DNA from: Lachnospiraceae bacterium
Lineage (GTDB): Bacteria; Bacillota; Clostridia; Lachnospirales; Lachnospiraceae
Assembly: GCA_017532145.1 (NCBI GenBank)
Contig: JAFXJR010000026.1
Span: 1 to 52,342, forward strand
DNA: 52,342 bases
Reading direction: 5' to 3'
A program made the translations under genes and the position numbers. The stretch's first letter is position 1; each line of letters begins with the position of its first letter. The notes beneath the pieces are model-generated. The model was not told the origin of the DNA, searched no databases, and saw only the letters and a program-made list of their open reading frames with translations. Below, in pieces: positions 25,442-34,951 of the stretch.

Positions 25442-25987
25442 ATGAAAGCAACGGGAATTGTCCGTCGTATAGACGATTTGGGTCGTATTGTTATACCTAA
25501 GGAAATAAGACGCACTCTGCGTATTAGAGAGAGTGATCCTTTGGAAATATTTACTGATAGAGAAGGAGAAATTATTTTAAAAAAATATTCTCCCATTGGA
25601 GAGATGAATACCTTTGCCAGACAGTATGCAGAAAGTCTTGCTCAGGTTTCCGGCCGTACTGCATTGATTGCGGATAGAGACCAGTTTATTGCCGTATCGG
25701 GAGGCTGCAGGAATATTTTGGGTAAAGGATTAAGCAAGGAATTGGAGACTAAGATTAATAATAGAGAAAATTTAATAGCATCCAAAGGGGAACGCAGCTT
25801 TATTCCCATATCGAATGACAGTGGAGAGGAGTTTTACCATGAAGCGATTACGCCCATTATCTGTGAAGGAGACGTGATTGGTGCAGTGATTCTGGTAGAA
25901 AATGATGATAAGCAGAAGATGGGTGAGGTGGAGCAGAAGTTGATTCTTTCGGCAGCAGGCTTTTTAGGCAGACAGATGGAGCAGTAG
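25442..25987 (+). CDS. spoVT: Stage V sporulation protein T, AbrB-family regulator
   Basis: SpoVT controls late forespore gene expression and spore germination properties. The 181-residue protein has the AbrB/MazE-type DNA-binding domain at the N-terminus (MKATGIVRRIDDLGRIVIPKEIRRTL). A GAF-like C-terminal domain follows from about residue 56, including the TPIICEGDVIGAVIL strand. Length and architecture match SpoVT rather than the shorter AbrB. The RBS is AAGGAGAAGAAAA. It is a single gene followed by a GGGACGGG/CCCGCCCC terminator. No clear sigma-G promoter was identified. Confidence 0.95.
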   Translation: MKATGIVRRIDDLGRIVIPKEIRRTLRIRESDPLEIFTDREGEIILKKYSPIGEMNTFARQYAESLAQVSGRTALIADRDQFIAVSGGCRNILGKGLSKELETKINNRENLIASKGERSFIPISNDSGEEFYHEAITPIICEGDVIGAVILVENDDKQKMGEVEQKLILSAAGFLGRQMEQ

Positions 25988-25993
25988 AGTACA

Positions 25994-26020
25994 GGGACGG
26001 GAAAACCCGCCCCTTTTTTT
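25994..26020. terminator. Terminator between spoVT and pncB
   Basis: GGGACGGG, loop AAAA, CCCGCCCC (one A-C mismatch) and seven T on the plus strand. It lies just before the convergent pncB stop codon. Confidence 0.85.
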
Positions 26021-26024
26021 ATTG

Positions 26025-27479
26025 TTAAGCCTGTCCTATCTGATCCAGAAGCCGAATCTTGATATCATACAATTTTTTGGAAAGATCCACATATACCTTG
26101 TGAGGATTGACAAGGCGCTTGGTTTCATCCCATAGAGTGTCCAGTTCCTGCTGGCAGTAAGAGCGAATTTCCATAACCTTGGGAGAGGTATAGCAGCATT
26201 GTCCCTGCTGGAAAATAGGAACCATTAGCTCTCTCATGGTGTAAGTACCGCCCGGAAGCTTGGTTTTTTTCCAAGGCTCCAGAGGGTCAAAGAGCAGCAG
26301 GGAAGCATTAGGGTCAAAGACCTCATCCACCAGACAGATAAGGTCAGCCTTAATTTTATTGGTTTCCTTATCATAGATACGGTAGATGGTTTTATTTCCC
26401 GGATTCGTCACCTTCTCAGAATTTTCGGAAAGCTTGATTTTGGGAATAAAATTTCCATCTTTGTCCTGAATGGCAGCCAGCTTATAGACCCCTCCAAAGG
26501 CAGGGCAGTCCTTGGAGGTAATCATATGAGTACCTACACCCCAGGAGGTAATGGCTGCACCTTGAGTCTTTAAGCTGTCGATAAGGAATTCATCCAAATC
26601 GTTGGAGGCAGAGATAATGGCATCGGGGAATCCTGCCTCGTCCAGCATACGGCGAGCTTTTTTTGACAGATAGGCCAAGTCTCCACTGTCCAGGCGGATA
26701 CCGTAGTTGCTGAGAGAGACACCAGCTTCCTTCATTTCTTTAAATACCCGAATAGCATTAGGAACACCGGATTTTAAGGTATCATAGGTATCGACCAGCA
26801 GGATACAGGCAGAGGGATAAAGTTCTGCATAGGTTTTAAAGGCAGTATATTCATCAGGAAAACTCATAATCCAGCTATGGGCATGGGTACCCTTCACCGG
26901 TACATCGAAAAGCTGACCGCACAATACATTAGAGGTACCTACGCAGCCACCAATCATGGCAGCCCTGGCTCCATAGATACCTGCATCCGGTCCCTGAGCC
27001 CGACGGAGTCCAAACTCCAGGATACCGTCTCCTTTAGCAGCATGGCAGACTCTGGCAGCCTTAGTAGCAATCAGACTTTGGTGATTAATAATATTCAGCA
27101 GAGCCGTTTCAATAAGCTGAGCCTCCATAATGGGAGCAATCACTTTGATTAATGGCTCTCTGGGAAAGACTACGGTTCCTTCGGGAATAGCATAAATGTC
27201 TCCGGTAAATTGAAAATCCTTCAGATATTCCAGAAAGTCTGGAGAAAAAACGTTGAGTCCGGCCAGATAATCCAAATCTTCCTGGGAAAAATGGAGGTTC
27301 TTAATGTATTGGATGGCCTGTTCCAGTCCAGCCGCGATGGAATAGCCTCCACCTCCCGGATTGGAGCGGTAGAAAACGTCAAAAATTACGGTTTCATTCT
27401 GGTCTTTGTGCTTAAAATACCCCTGCATCATCGTAAGTTCATAAAAATCAGTAAGCAGGGTCAGGCTATGTCTGTCCAT
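26025..27479 (-). CDS. pncB: Nicotinate phosphoribosyltransferase
   Basis: PncB converts nicotinate and PRPP to nicotinate mononucleotide in NAD salvage. The 484-residue protein starts MDRHSLTLLTDFYELTMMQGY. It contains FDVFYRSNPGGGGYSIAAG and FGLRRAQGPDAGIYGARAA. GTHAHSWIMSF carries the His region phosphorylated in this family. LLVDTYDTLKSGVPNAI and IRLDSGDLAYLSKKAR (the PRPP-binding region) follow. It is transcribed alone on the minus strand, convergent with spoVT. The RBS (GAAAGGAGTG on that strand) is good. A minus-strand TATAGT near 27564-27569 might be its -10, but no good -35 accompanies it. Confidence 0.95.
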   Translation of the reverse strand: MDRHSLTLLTDFYELTMMQGYFKHKDQNETVIFDVFYRSNPGGGGYSIAAGLEQAIQYIKNLHFSQEDLDYLAGLNVFSPDFLEYLKDFQFTGDIYAIPEGTVVFPREPLIKVIAPIMEAQLIETALLNIINHQSLIATKAARVCHAAKGDGILEFGLRRAQGPDAGIYGARAAMIGGCVGTSNVLCGQLFDVPVKGTHAHSWIMSFPDEYTAFKTYAELYPSACILLVDTYDTLKSGVPNAIRVFKEMKEAGVSLSNYGIRLDSGDLAYLSKKARRMLDEAGFPDAIISASNDLDEFLIDSLKTQGAAITSWGVGTHMITSKDCPAFGGVYKLAAIQDKDGNFIPKIKLSENSEKVTNPGNKTIYRIYDKETNKIKADLICLVDEVFDPNASLLLFDPLEPWKKTKLPGGTYTMRELMVPIFQQGQCCYTSPKVMEIRSYCQQELDTLWDETKRLVNPHKVYVDLSKKLYDIKIRLLDQIGQA

Positions 27480-27773
27480 ATAATATCCACACTCCTTTCA
27501 AGTGTTGGGCTGATGAGGTATGTGTCTGAAAAGGTAACTGTTCAGCACTCGTACCGTTACATCAACTATATACTAATTTGACTTTAATCATAATGGAAAT
27601 TTTTGAATAACACAATAAATTTTTATGATTTTGACTTGAGGCAGGCGATATATTGGATGAATTTACGCTTGCTGCAGAAGTAGGGATTTTTACTTATAAA
27701 GTATCGAAAAAATAGAAAATTCTAGTAATTATATCTAAAGTATAAATTTATTGTTTTAAATAAAGAACAAATA
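27480..27773. other. AT-rich divergent intergenic region
   Basis: This lies between pncB (minus) and the SatP-like gene (plus). GTAACTGTTCAG (27532-27543) resembles the start of the dispersed palindromic repeat, but the rest of that element is absent. No gene or convincing RNA was seen. Confidence 0.5.
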
Positions 27774-27803
27774 TTGACGGATAAGGTGTGGATAAGATAT
27801 AGT
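27774..27803 (+). promoter_or_regulatory. Promoter of the SatP-like transporter
   Basis: TTGACG (27774-27779), an 18-base spacer, TATAGT (27798-27803). The implied 5' leader is about 145 bases and contains no recognised riboswitch. Confidence 0.6.
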
Positions 27804-27954
27804 TTTTTATAAAATTATATACAAGGATTTAACCGAATCAAAAAAGTTGTCACGGTAAGCACTCTTACTTGTTATAGGAAGAGGGAGAAGTCTGCAATTT
27901 ATCTTTGTATTTAATATAAATATTCTACTATTTTTTACTAAGGAGGTATATGTT

Positions 27955-28497
27955 ATGGCAATTAATCCTGTCAACCCTGAAGCAATTGGTGTATTTGGTC
28001 TCTTTGCTACCGTTATCTGTTTTGGTTTGGAAATGCTTGGTGTAGGTGTAAAGGGAGCAGATCATGCGAAACTAACCCGTTCCCTGGGCTACATAGCGAT
28101 TCTTTTTGGAGGTGTTACCCAGCTGTTCACCTCAGTATTTATGTATCTTTTTGCTATAGCCGGTGACAATAGTGTGTATTTAGGAACAATCTTTGCGTTT
28201 TTTGGATTATTCTGGGTATTGGTTGGTTTATTTTTCCTCAAAGGAGGAGACAAGAAGGTAATGGCTCATTTTTTTGCCTGCGGTCTTTTGTTGACACTGA
28301 CCTTTACCTATGTGGCCTTCAAGAGAGGCTTAATTTGGCCGTTGGGAATCGATTTGATTGTGATTGATGTTCTTTTACTGACTTTGATTCCTGGCTGGTA
28401 TACGGAAAATCCGAAGTTGTCCAAATTTGCCGGACTTTGTAATGTGATTATTGGTTTCATCTCCCTCTTCTTACTCTTTCCTCAGTTTGGAATCTAA
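27955..28497 (+). CDS. GPR1/FUN34/YaaH (SatP-like) acetate/succinate transporter family protein
   Basis: The 180-residue hydrophobic protein has six predicted membrane segments, starting at about residues 13-30, 43-67, 74-97, 102-121, 127-144 and 157-177. The N-terminus carries NPEAIGVFGLFATVICF, resembling the NPAPLGL motif of YaaH. LFGGVTQLFTSVFMYLF fits the conserved second segment (YGGIAQ in YaaH). Family members take up acetate or succinate with protons; the family includes yeast Ato proteins. The substrate here is inferred from the family. A strong RBS (AAGGAGGTATATGTT) and its own promoter and terminator make it monocistronic. Confidence 0.75.
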   Translation: MAINPVNPEAIGVFGLFATVICFGLEMLGVGVKGADHAKLTRSLGYIAILFGGVTQLFTSVFMYLFAIAGDNSVYLGTIFAFFGLFWVLVGLFFLKGGDKKVMAHFFACGLLLTLTFTYVAFKRGLIWPLGIDLIVIDVLLLTLIPGWYTENPKLSKFAGLCNVIIGFISLFLLFPQFGI

Positions 28498-28557
28498 CCC
28501 TATGACCACTGTGTAGTTACAGCCAGAAAAGCGGATTGCAGAGAACTGTTTTACTAG

Positions 28558-28593
28558 AAAAAATGTCTAAGCCTGGTGCTTAGGCATTTTTTT
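28558..28593. terminator. Terminator after the SatP-like gene
   Basis: Stem AAAAATGTCTAAGC with GCTTAGGCATTTTT (one G-U), loop CTGGT, followed by T residues. Confidence 0.9.
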
Positions 28594-28623
28594 ATGAATA
28601 GGGAAAGCAGCTCTATCTCATCC

Positions 28624-28653
28624 TTGACACTGGTACCAGGAACAGATTATAAT
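28624..28653 (+). promoter_or_regulatory. Promoter of the T-box/ileS unit
   Basis: Perfect TTGACA (28624-28629) and TATAAT (28648-28653) hexamers with an 18-base spacer. The start is expected near 28660. Confidence 0.85.
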
Positions 28654-28659
28654 AGATAA

Positions 28660-28990
28660 AAATTCTTATCAATAAAAGGCTGAGACGAAGACAGTAGCTG
28701 TTTTTGAAATCCAAAGCGAGCCGGTAAGGGTGGAAGACCGGTGAAAGTAGAAAATAGTGAATATCACTTTTGAGCTGCAGGCTGAAATTCAGTTATTTTA
28801 GAGTGTACATAGAGGTATCACAGACTTTGATAACAGAAAAGTAGGTGCTGACGGTATTCCCACGTTAAGGGAAACCATATAACGACCGGGAGAGCAGGAG
28901 TAAAGACACAGGCTTCGGGTTGGTGTATGATGTAACGGGTGGTAACACGATATATTCCTTGTCCCTTTACGGGATGAGGTTTTTTTACTT
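28660..28990 (+). promoter_or_regulatory. Isoleucine T-box leader
   Basis: The leader contains the T-box element ACGGGTGGTAACACG (28935-28949). Its TGGT (28940-28943) can pair with an ACCA tRNA end, as expected for a tRNA with discriminator A. A candidate specifier, ATC (Ile), is at 28763-28765 within GTGAATATCAC. An intrinsic terminator follows at 28957-28987 (CCTTGTCCC with GGGATGAGG and seven T). Uncharged tRNA-Ile would stabilise the antiterminator and allow ileS transcription. Confidence 0.88.
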
Positions 28991-29073
28991 TATAAGGAAG
29001 TTTGGAACGATTCAGTAGACAAGACAACGTTTTATTGGATAAGAATAAAGCAGTGAGAGAAAGGATGGAAGCT

Positions 29074-32000
29074 ATGTATCAAAAAGTATCTACCAACCTC
29101 AATTTTGTAGAGAGGGAAAAACAGACAGAAAGCTTTTGGAAGGAAAGGGACATCTTTCGCAAAAGTATGGAAAATCGTAAAGATGGTCCGGTCTATACCT
29201 TTTATGATGGACCACCGACAGCCAATGGAAAGCCCCATATCGGTCATGTATTAACCCGTGTAATCAAGGATATGATTCCCCGATATCGAACCATGAAGGG
29301 CTGTATGGTTCCCCGAAAGGCCGGCTGGGATACCCACGGACTGCCAGTGGAGCTGGAGGTGGAAAAGGAACTGGGCTTGGATGGTAAGGAGCAGATTGAA
29401 GGCTATGGGCTGGATCCTTTTATCCAAAAATGTAAGGAAAGTGTATGGAAGTATAAGGGAATGTGGGAGGATTTCTCCGGCACTGTAGGTTTTTGGGCAG
29501 ATATGGATGACCCTTATGTTACCTATCATGACGACTTTATTGAATCCGAATGGTGGGCCTTGAGACAGATTTGGGACAAGGGATTGTTGTACAAAGGGTT
29601 TAAAATCGTACCCTACTGTCCTCGTTGCGGAACTCCTCTTTCCTCTCATGAGGTGGCACAGGGCTATAAGGATGTTAAGGAGCGTTCGGCAGTAGCTCGT
29701 TTTCGGGTGAAGGATGAGGATGCCTATATTCTGGCCTGGACGACTACTCCCTGGACACTGCCTTCTAATGTAGCACTCTGTGTCAATCCGGAAGAAGCCT
29801 ATGCCAAGGTAAAGGCAGCAGATGGCAATACCTATTATATGGCAGAAGCACTGTTGGATAGCGTACTGGGCAAGCTGGGGGATGAGGAAAAAGGAGTCTC
29901 TGCTTATGAGGTATTGGAGAGATACACGGGAAAGGAACTGGAGTATAAGGAATATATTCCTCTGTTTGACTATGCAATAGATATCTGTGAAAAGCAGAAA
30001 AAGAAAGCCTATTTCGTTACCTGTGATACCTATGTAACACTGACAGACGGCACCGGCGTGGTTCATATCGCTCCGGCCTTTGGTGAGGATGATGCGAATG
30101 TGGGACGAAACTACGACCTGCCCTTTGTCCAGCTGGTAGATGCAAAAGGAGAGATGACGGCAGAAACCCCCTATGCAGGTACATTCTGCAAAAAGGCAGA
30201 CCCCATGATATTAACCGATTTGGAGAAACAGGGACTATTGTTTGATGCCCCCAAATTTGAACATAGCTACCCTCATTGCTGGCGCTGTGATACGCCATTG
30301 ATTTATTATGCAAGAGAATCCTGGTTTATCCGAATGACTGCGGTAAAAGAGGATTTAATCCGTAACAATAATACGATTCACTGGATTCCGGAATCTATTG
30401 GAAAGGGAAGATTTGGAGACTGGCTGGAAAATATTCAGGACTGGGGAATTTCCAGAAACCGTTACTGGGGAACACCTTTGAATGTATGGGAATGCGAAGG
30501 CTGTGGGAAGATGCATGCCATTGGCAGTCGTCAGGAGCTGGAGGAGCTTAGCGGCAATCCGGCAGCAAAGACGGTGGAGCTGCACAGACCCTATATTGAT
30601 GAAATCACGATTCCCTGTGAAGACTGTGGCGGTACGATGAAGAGGGTACCGGAGGTTATCGACTGTTGGTTTGATTCCGGAGCTATGCCCTTTGCTCAGC
30701 ATCACTATCCCTTTGAAAATAAGGAACTGTTTGAGCAGCAGTTCCCGGCACAGTTTATTTCTGAGGCAGTGGATCAAACCAGAGGTTGGTTCTACTCCCT
30801 GTTGGCAGAGTCTACCCTGTTGTTTAATAAGGCTCCTTATGAAAATGTCATCGTATTGGGACATGTACAGGATGAAAATGGACAGAAGATGAGTAAATCC
30901 AAAGGAAACGCAGTGGATCCCTTTGAAGCCTTGGAAACCTATGGAGCCGATGCTATTCGCTGGTATTTCTATATTAATTCTGCTCCCTGGCTGCCTAACC
31001 GTTTCCATGGCAGAGCAGTACAGGAGGGACAGCGTAAATTTATGAGTACACTGTGGAATACCTATGCCTTTTTTGTACTGTATGCCAATATTGACCAGTT
31101 TGATGCGTCTAAGTATAAGCTGGAATATGAGAAGCTGCCTGCGATGGATAGATGGCTGCTGTCCAAGCTGAGTACCCTGATAAAGGAAGTGGATACCGAT
31201 TTGGATAATTACAGGATTCCGGAAGCAGCCAGAGCGTTGGATGAGTTTGTGGATGAGATGAGTAACTGGTATGTCAGAAGGAGCAGAGAGCGGTTCTGGG
31301 CAAAGGGAATGGAGCAGGATAAGATTAATGCTTATATGACGCTGTATACTGCCTTGGTAACAGTGAGCAAATGTGCAGCACCTATGATTCCTTTTATGAC
31401 GGAAGACATTTACCGTAACCTGGTGTGCAGTCTGGATAATTCTGCACCGGAAAGTATCCATCTGTGTGATTTCCCTGTGGCAGACGAGTCGATGATTGAC
31501 CTGAAGCTGGAAGCAGAGATGAAGGAAGTATTGAAGATTGTAGTAATGGGTCGTGCCTGCAGAAATGCAGCCAATATCAAGAATCGTCAGCCTATTGGAA
31601 CCATGTTTGTCAAGGCAGAGACCGGGCTGGATGAATTTTATCAGGAGATTATCCGGGAGGAACTGAACATTAAGACGATTACCTTTACTGCTGAGGTGGG
31701 AGAATTTACCAGCTACAGTTTTAAGCCCCAGCTGCGTACAGTGGGACCCAAATATGGTAAGCTGTTAGGGGGTATCCAAAAGGAACTGTCAGCCTTGGAC
31801 GGCAGTGAAGCCATGAGTAGGCTGGAGGCAGAAAGGGTACTTCGTTTTGAGGTGAATGGAACACCAGTAGAGCTGACCAAAGAGGATCTTTTGATTGAAA
31901 CCAGTCAGAAGGAGGGCTATGTTTCAGAAGCAGACAATACCCTGGCAGTAGTACTGGATACCAATCTTTCTGAAGAACTGGTAGAGGAAGGCTTTGTCTA

Positions 32001-32265
32001 TGAGATTATCAGTAAGCTTCAGACTATGCGTAAGGAAGCCGGTTATGAGGTAATGGATAGGATTCGGGTATCCGTGGAGGGAAATGACAAGATTGCTGCT
32101 GTATTGGAGAAAAACAAGGATATGATTGCAGGCAAGGTATTGGCAGATGAAATCGGCTTGGCAGACAGTAACGATTCCGGGGAATGGAATAGGAAAAATT
32201 GGAATGTAAATGGGGAAAATGTGACATTGGGAGTGTGCAGGGTATATGCATTTTCTGACAAATAA
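29074..32265 (+). CDS. ileS: Isoleucyl-tRNA synthetase
   Basis: IleS charges tRNA-Ile. The 1063-residue protein has the class I signatures PPTANGKPHIGHVL (HIGH region) and GQKMSKSKGNAVDP (KMSKS). The editing domain lies between them (AWTTTPWTLPSNVALCVNP). The zinc-like Cys pattern PYCPRCGTPLSSHE and the long C-terminus mark the eukaryote-like IleS2 type, which is typically less sensitive to mupirocin. ATG 29074 (MYQKVSTNLNFVEREK) is chosen because it matches family starts and follows GAGAAAGGATG. An in-frame extension to 29002 would begin just after the T-box terminator. It is controlled by the upstream T-box and precedes glgP by 46 bases. Confidence 0.95.
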   Translation: MYQKVSTNLNFVEREKQTESFWKERDIFRKSMENRKDGPVYTFYDGPPTANGKPHIGHVLTRVIKDMIPRYRTMKGCMVPRKAGWDTHGLPVELEVEKELGLDGKEQIEGYGLDPFIQKCKESVWKYKGMWEDFSGTVGFWADMDDPYVTYHDDFIESEWWALRQIWDKGLLYKGFKIVPYCPRCGTPLSSHEVAQGYKDVKERSAVARFRVKDEDAYILAWTTTPWTLPSNVALCVNPEEAYAKVKAADGNTYYMAEALLDSVLGKLGDEEKGVSAYEVLERYTGKELEYKEYIPLFDYAIDICEKQKKKAYFVTCDTYVTLTDGTGVVHIAPAFGEDDANVGRNYDLPFVQLVDAKGEMTAETPYAGTFCKKADPMILTDLEKQGLLFDAPKFEHSYPHCWRCDTPLIYYARESWFIRMTAVKEDLIRNNNTIHWIPESIGKGRFGDWLENIQDWGISRNRYWGTPLNVWECEGCGKMHAIGSRQELEELSGNPAAKTVELHRPYIDEITIPCEDCGGTMKRVPEVIDCWFDSGAMPFAQHHYPFENKELFEQQFPAQFISEAVDQTRGWFYSLLAESTLLFNKAPYENVIVLGHVQDENGQKMSKSKGNAVDPFEALETYGADAIRWYFYINSAPWLPNRFHGRAVQEGQRKFMSTLWNTYAFFVLYANIDQFDASKYKLEYEKLPAMDRWLLSKLSTLIKEVDTDLDNYRIPEAARALDEFVDEMSNWYVRRSRERFWAKGMEQDKINAYMTLYTALVTVSKCAAPMIPFMTEDIYRNLVCSLDNSAPESIHLCDFPVADESMIDLKLEAEMKEVLKIVVMGRACRNAANIKNRQPIGTMFVKAETGLDEFYQEIIREELNIKTITFTAEVGEFTSYSFKPQLRTVGPKYGKLLGGIQKELSALDGSEAMSRLEAERVLRFEVNGTPVELTKEDLLIETSQKEGYVSEADNTLAVVLDTNLSEELVEEGFVYEIISKLQTMRKEAGYEVMDRIRVSVEGNDKIAAVLEKNKDMIAGKVLADEIGLADSNDSGEWNRKNWNVNGENVTLGVCRVYAFSDK

Positions 32266-32311
32266 TGTATAATTAACCGTAACTAGAACATTTACACATT
32301 AGGAGGCACGT

Positions 32312-34813
32312 ATGGCTAACAAGACTACTTTGTCCTTTGACAAAGACTTATTTAAAAGAAGTGTGGTATACAACGTAAAGACGCTGTACCGGAAGAACAT
32401 GGAGGAGGCTACTCCCCAGCAGATTTTCCAGGCTGTTTCGTATTCCATTAAGGATGCGGTAGTGGATCACTGGATGAGAAGCCAGAAGGAGTACGAAAAG
32501 CAGGATCCTAAGATGGTATATTATTTGTCCATGGAGTTTTTGATGGGTCGTGCTTTGGGCAATAATATCATTAATCTGCAGGCGTATAAGCCGGTAAAGG
32601 AAGCATTGACCGAGCTGGGAGTAGATTTGAATATGGTAGAGGATCAGGAGCGGGATGCAGCCCTTGGAAACGGTGGATTAGGAAGGCTGGCAGCCTGCTT
32701 CCTGGATTCCCTGGCTACTCTGGGATATCCGGCATATGGCTGTGGTATCCGGTATCGCTATGGAATGTTTAAGCAGCAGATTCGGGACGGTTTTCAGATA
32801 GAGGTACCGGACAACTGGCTGGAAAACACCAATCCTTTTGAGCTGAGGAGTCCTGAGTATGCCAAAGAGGTAAAGTTTGGCGGTTATGTGAATGTATATG
32901 TGGACGAGAAGGGCAGAAGCCACTTCCGTCAGGAGGGATATCAGAGTGTAAGTGCCATTCCTTACGATTTGCCTATCGTGGGCTACGGCAATGGTATCGT
33001 CAATACCCTGCGTATCTGGGATGCCCAGCCGGTGGAGTGCTTTAAGCTGGATTCCTTCGATAAGGGAGACTATCAGAAGGCGGTGGAGCAGGAAAACCTG
33101 GCTCGTAATATTGTAGAGGTTCTCTATCCTAATGACAACCATTATGCAGGAAAGGAACTGCGTTTAAAACAACAGTACTTCTTTATCTCTGCTTCTGTGC
33201 AGGAAGCTGTGGCAAAGTATATGCGTAAGCATTCGGATGTACGCAATTTACATGAAAAGGTAACCTTCCAGCTGAATGATACCCATCCTACCGTGGCGAT
33301 TGCAGAGCTGATGCGTATTTTAATGGATGAACACTATCTGACCTGGGATGAGGCCTGGGAGGTAACAACCAAGACCTGTGCCTATACAAACCACACGATT
33401 ATGGCAGAGGCTTTGGAGAAATGGCCTATTGAGCTGTTTTCCAGACTGCTTCCCAGAATCTATCAGATTATTGAAGAAATTAACCGTCGTTTCGTTATGC
33501 GGATTGAGCAGACCTATCCGGGCAACCAGGAAAAGGTACGCAAGATGGCGATTATCTATGATGGTCAGGTAAAGATGGCACATCTTGCCATTGCCGCAGG
33601 CTATTCCGTAAATGGTGTGGCAAGGCTGCATACGGAGATTTTGAAAAAGCAGGAGTTAAAGGACTTCTATGAGATGATGCCGGAGAAGTTTAACAACAAG
33701 ACCAACGGTATTACCCAGAGACGTTTCCTGCTTCATGGTAATCCGCTGCTGGCTGACTGGGTAACTTCCTATGTGGGAGACGACTGGATTACCGACCTGC
33801 CCAGAATTTCCAGACTGAAGGTGTATGCTGACGATGCGAAGGCACAAGAGCAGTTTATGAATATTAAGTATAAAAATAAGGTTCGTCTGGCAGAGTATAT
33901 CCGGGAAAATAATGGTATCGAGGTAGACCCCCGCTCCATCTTCGATGTACAGGTAAAGCGTTTGCATGAGTACAAGAGGCAGCTGTTGAATATTCTGCAT
34001 ATTATGCATTTGTACAATCAGCTCAAGGAGCATCCGGAGATGGAATTCTATCCCAGAACGTTTATTTTTGGTGCCAAGGCGGCAGCAGGCTATCAAAATG
34101 CCAAACTGACCATTAAGCTGATTAATGCAGTAGGTGAGGTGATTAATGACGACCCTGCCATTAATGGAAAGATTAAGGTGGTATTTATTGAGGATTACCG
34201 GGTATCCAATGCAGAGCTTATCTTTGCGGCAGCAGACGTGTCCGAGCAGATTTCCACAGCCAGCAAGGAGGCTTCAGGAACCGGAAATATGAAGTTTATG
34301 CTGAATGGAGCTCTTACCCTGGGAACCATGGATGGAGCCAATGTGGAGATTGTAGAGGAGGTAGGAGAAGAAAATGCCTTTATTTTCGGTCTCAGCTCTG
34401 ATGAAGTTATCCAGTTTGAGAATTATGGTGGCTATGACCCCATGGAGATTTTCAATAACAATGCAGATGTAAGAAGGGTACTGATGCAGCTGATTAACGG
34501 TACCTATTCCAAGAATGATCCGGATCTATTCCGTCCATTATATAATTCTCTGCTGAATACTCAGTGTACTGCCAAAGCAGATACCTACTTTATTTTGAAG
34601 GATTTCCAGTCTTATGCAGAGGCTCAGAAGAAGGTAGAGGAAGCCTATAAGGATGAAAAGAACTGGGCAAAGAGTGCGATTTTAAACGTGGCTTGTTCCG
34701 GTAAGTTCTCCTCCGACAGAACCATTCAGGAATATGTGGATGAAATCTGGCATCTGGATAAGGTAGTTTTACTAGTGAAGACTGCGAAAAAGGAAGAAAA
34801 ATTGAGCAAATAG
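32312..34813 (+). CDS. glgP: Glycogen/starch/maltodextrin phosphorylase
   Basis: The enzyme releases glucose-1-phosphate from alpha-1,4-glucans. The 833-residue protein shows YYLSMEFLMGRALGNN, GNGGLGRLAACFLDS, NDTHPTVAIAELMRI and QVKRLHEYKRQLLN. The PLP-site segment EASGTGNMKFMLNGALTLGT contains the Schiff-base Lys. The RBS is TTAGGAGGCACGT. No obvious terminator separates it from ileS (46 bases) or from the next gene, but the ABC transporter gene downstream has its own candidate promoter. It pairs functionally with glgC/glgD in the same window. Confidence 0.96.
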   Translation: MANKTTLSFDKDLFKRSVVYNVKTLYRKNMEEATPQQIFQAVSYSIKDAVVDHWMRSQKEYEKQDPKMVYYLSMEFLMGRALGNNIINLQAYKPVKEALTELGVDLNMVEDQERDAALGNGGLGRLAACFLDSLATLGYPAYGCGIRYRYGMFKQQIRDGFQIEVPDNWLENTNPFELRSPEYAKEVKFGGYVNVYVDEKGRSHFRQEGYQSVSAIPYDLPIVGYGNGIVNTLRIWDAQPVECFKLDSFDKGDYQKAVEQENLARNIVEVLYPNDNHYAGKELRLKQQYFFISASVQEAVAKYMRKHSDVRNLHEKVTFQLNDTHPTVAIAELMRILMDEHYLTWDEAWEVTTKTCAYTNHTIMAEALEKWPIELFSRLLPRIYQIIEEINRRFVMRIEQTYPGNQEKVRKMAIIYDGQVKMAHLAIAAGYSVNGVARLHTEILKKQELKDFYEMMPEKFNNKTNGITQRRFLLHGNPLLADWVTSYVGDDWITDLPRISRLKVYADDAKAQEQFMNIKYKNKVRLAEYIRENNGIEVDPRSIFDVQVKRLHEYKRQLLNILHIMHLYNQLKEHPEMEFYPRTFIFGAKAAAGYQNAKLTIKLINAVGEVINDDPAINGKIKVVFIEDYRVSNAELIFAAADVSEQISTASKEASGTGNMKFMLNGALTLGTMDGANVEIVEEVGEENAFIFGLSSDEVIQFENYGGYDPMEIFNNNADVRRVLMQLINGTYSKNDPDLFRPLYNSLLNTQCTAKADTYFILKDFQSYAEAQKKVEEAYKDEKNWAKSAILNVACSGKFSSDRTIQEYVDEIWHLDKVVLLVKTAKKEEKLSK

Positions 34814-34854
34814 CAGAAAGTACAAAATTGTAAGCAGATTAAACAAATACAGAC

Positions 34855-34884
34855 TAGACAATATGCCTTAAAATAAAATTATAT
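34855..34884 (+). promoter_or_regulatory. Candidate promoter of the first sugar ABC cassette
   Basis: TAGACA (34855-34860), an 18-base spacer, TTATAT (34879-34884), in the AT-rich 138-base gap after glgP. Confidence 0.45.
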
Positions 34885-34951
34885 AAAAAGAAAAAAGTAG
34901 TAATTATACACAAACAAAAAATGTGTATAGTACATGGTAAGGAGGTTAAGT

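Noticed and set aside
30355-31461. A 368-codon open frame antisense to ileS
   Set aside because: It lies wholly within a well-supported synthetase gene, has no RBS or recognisable domain, and is a codon-bias shadow.
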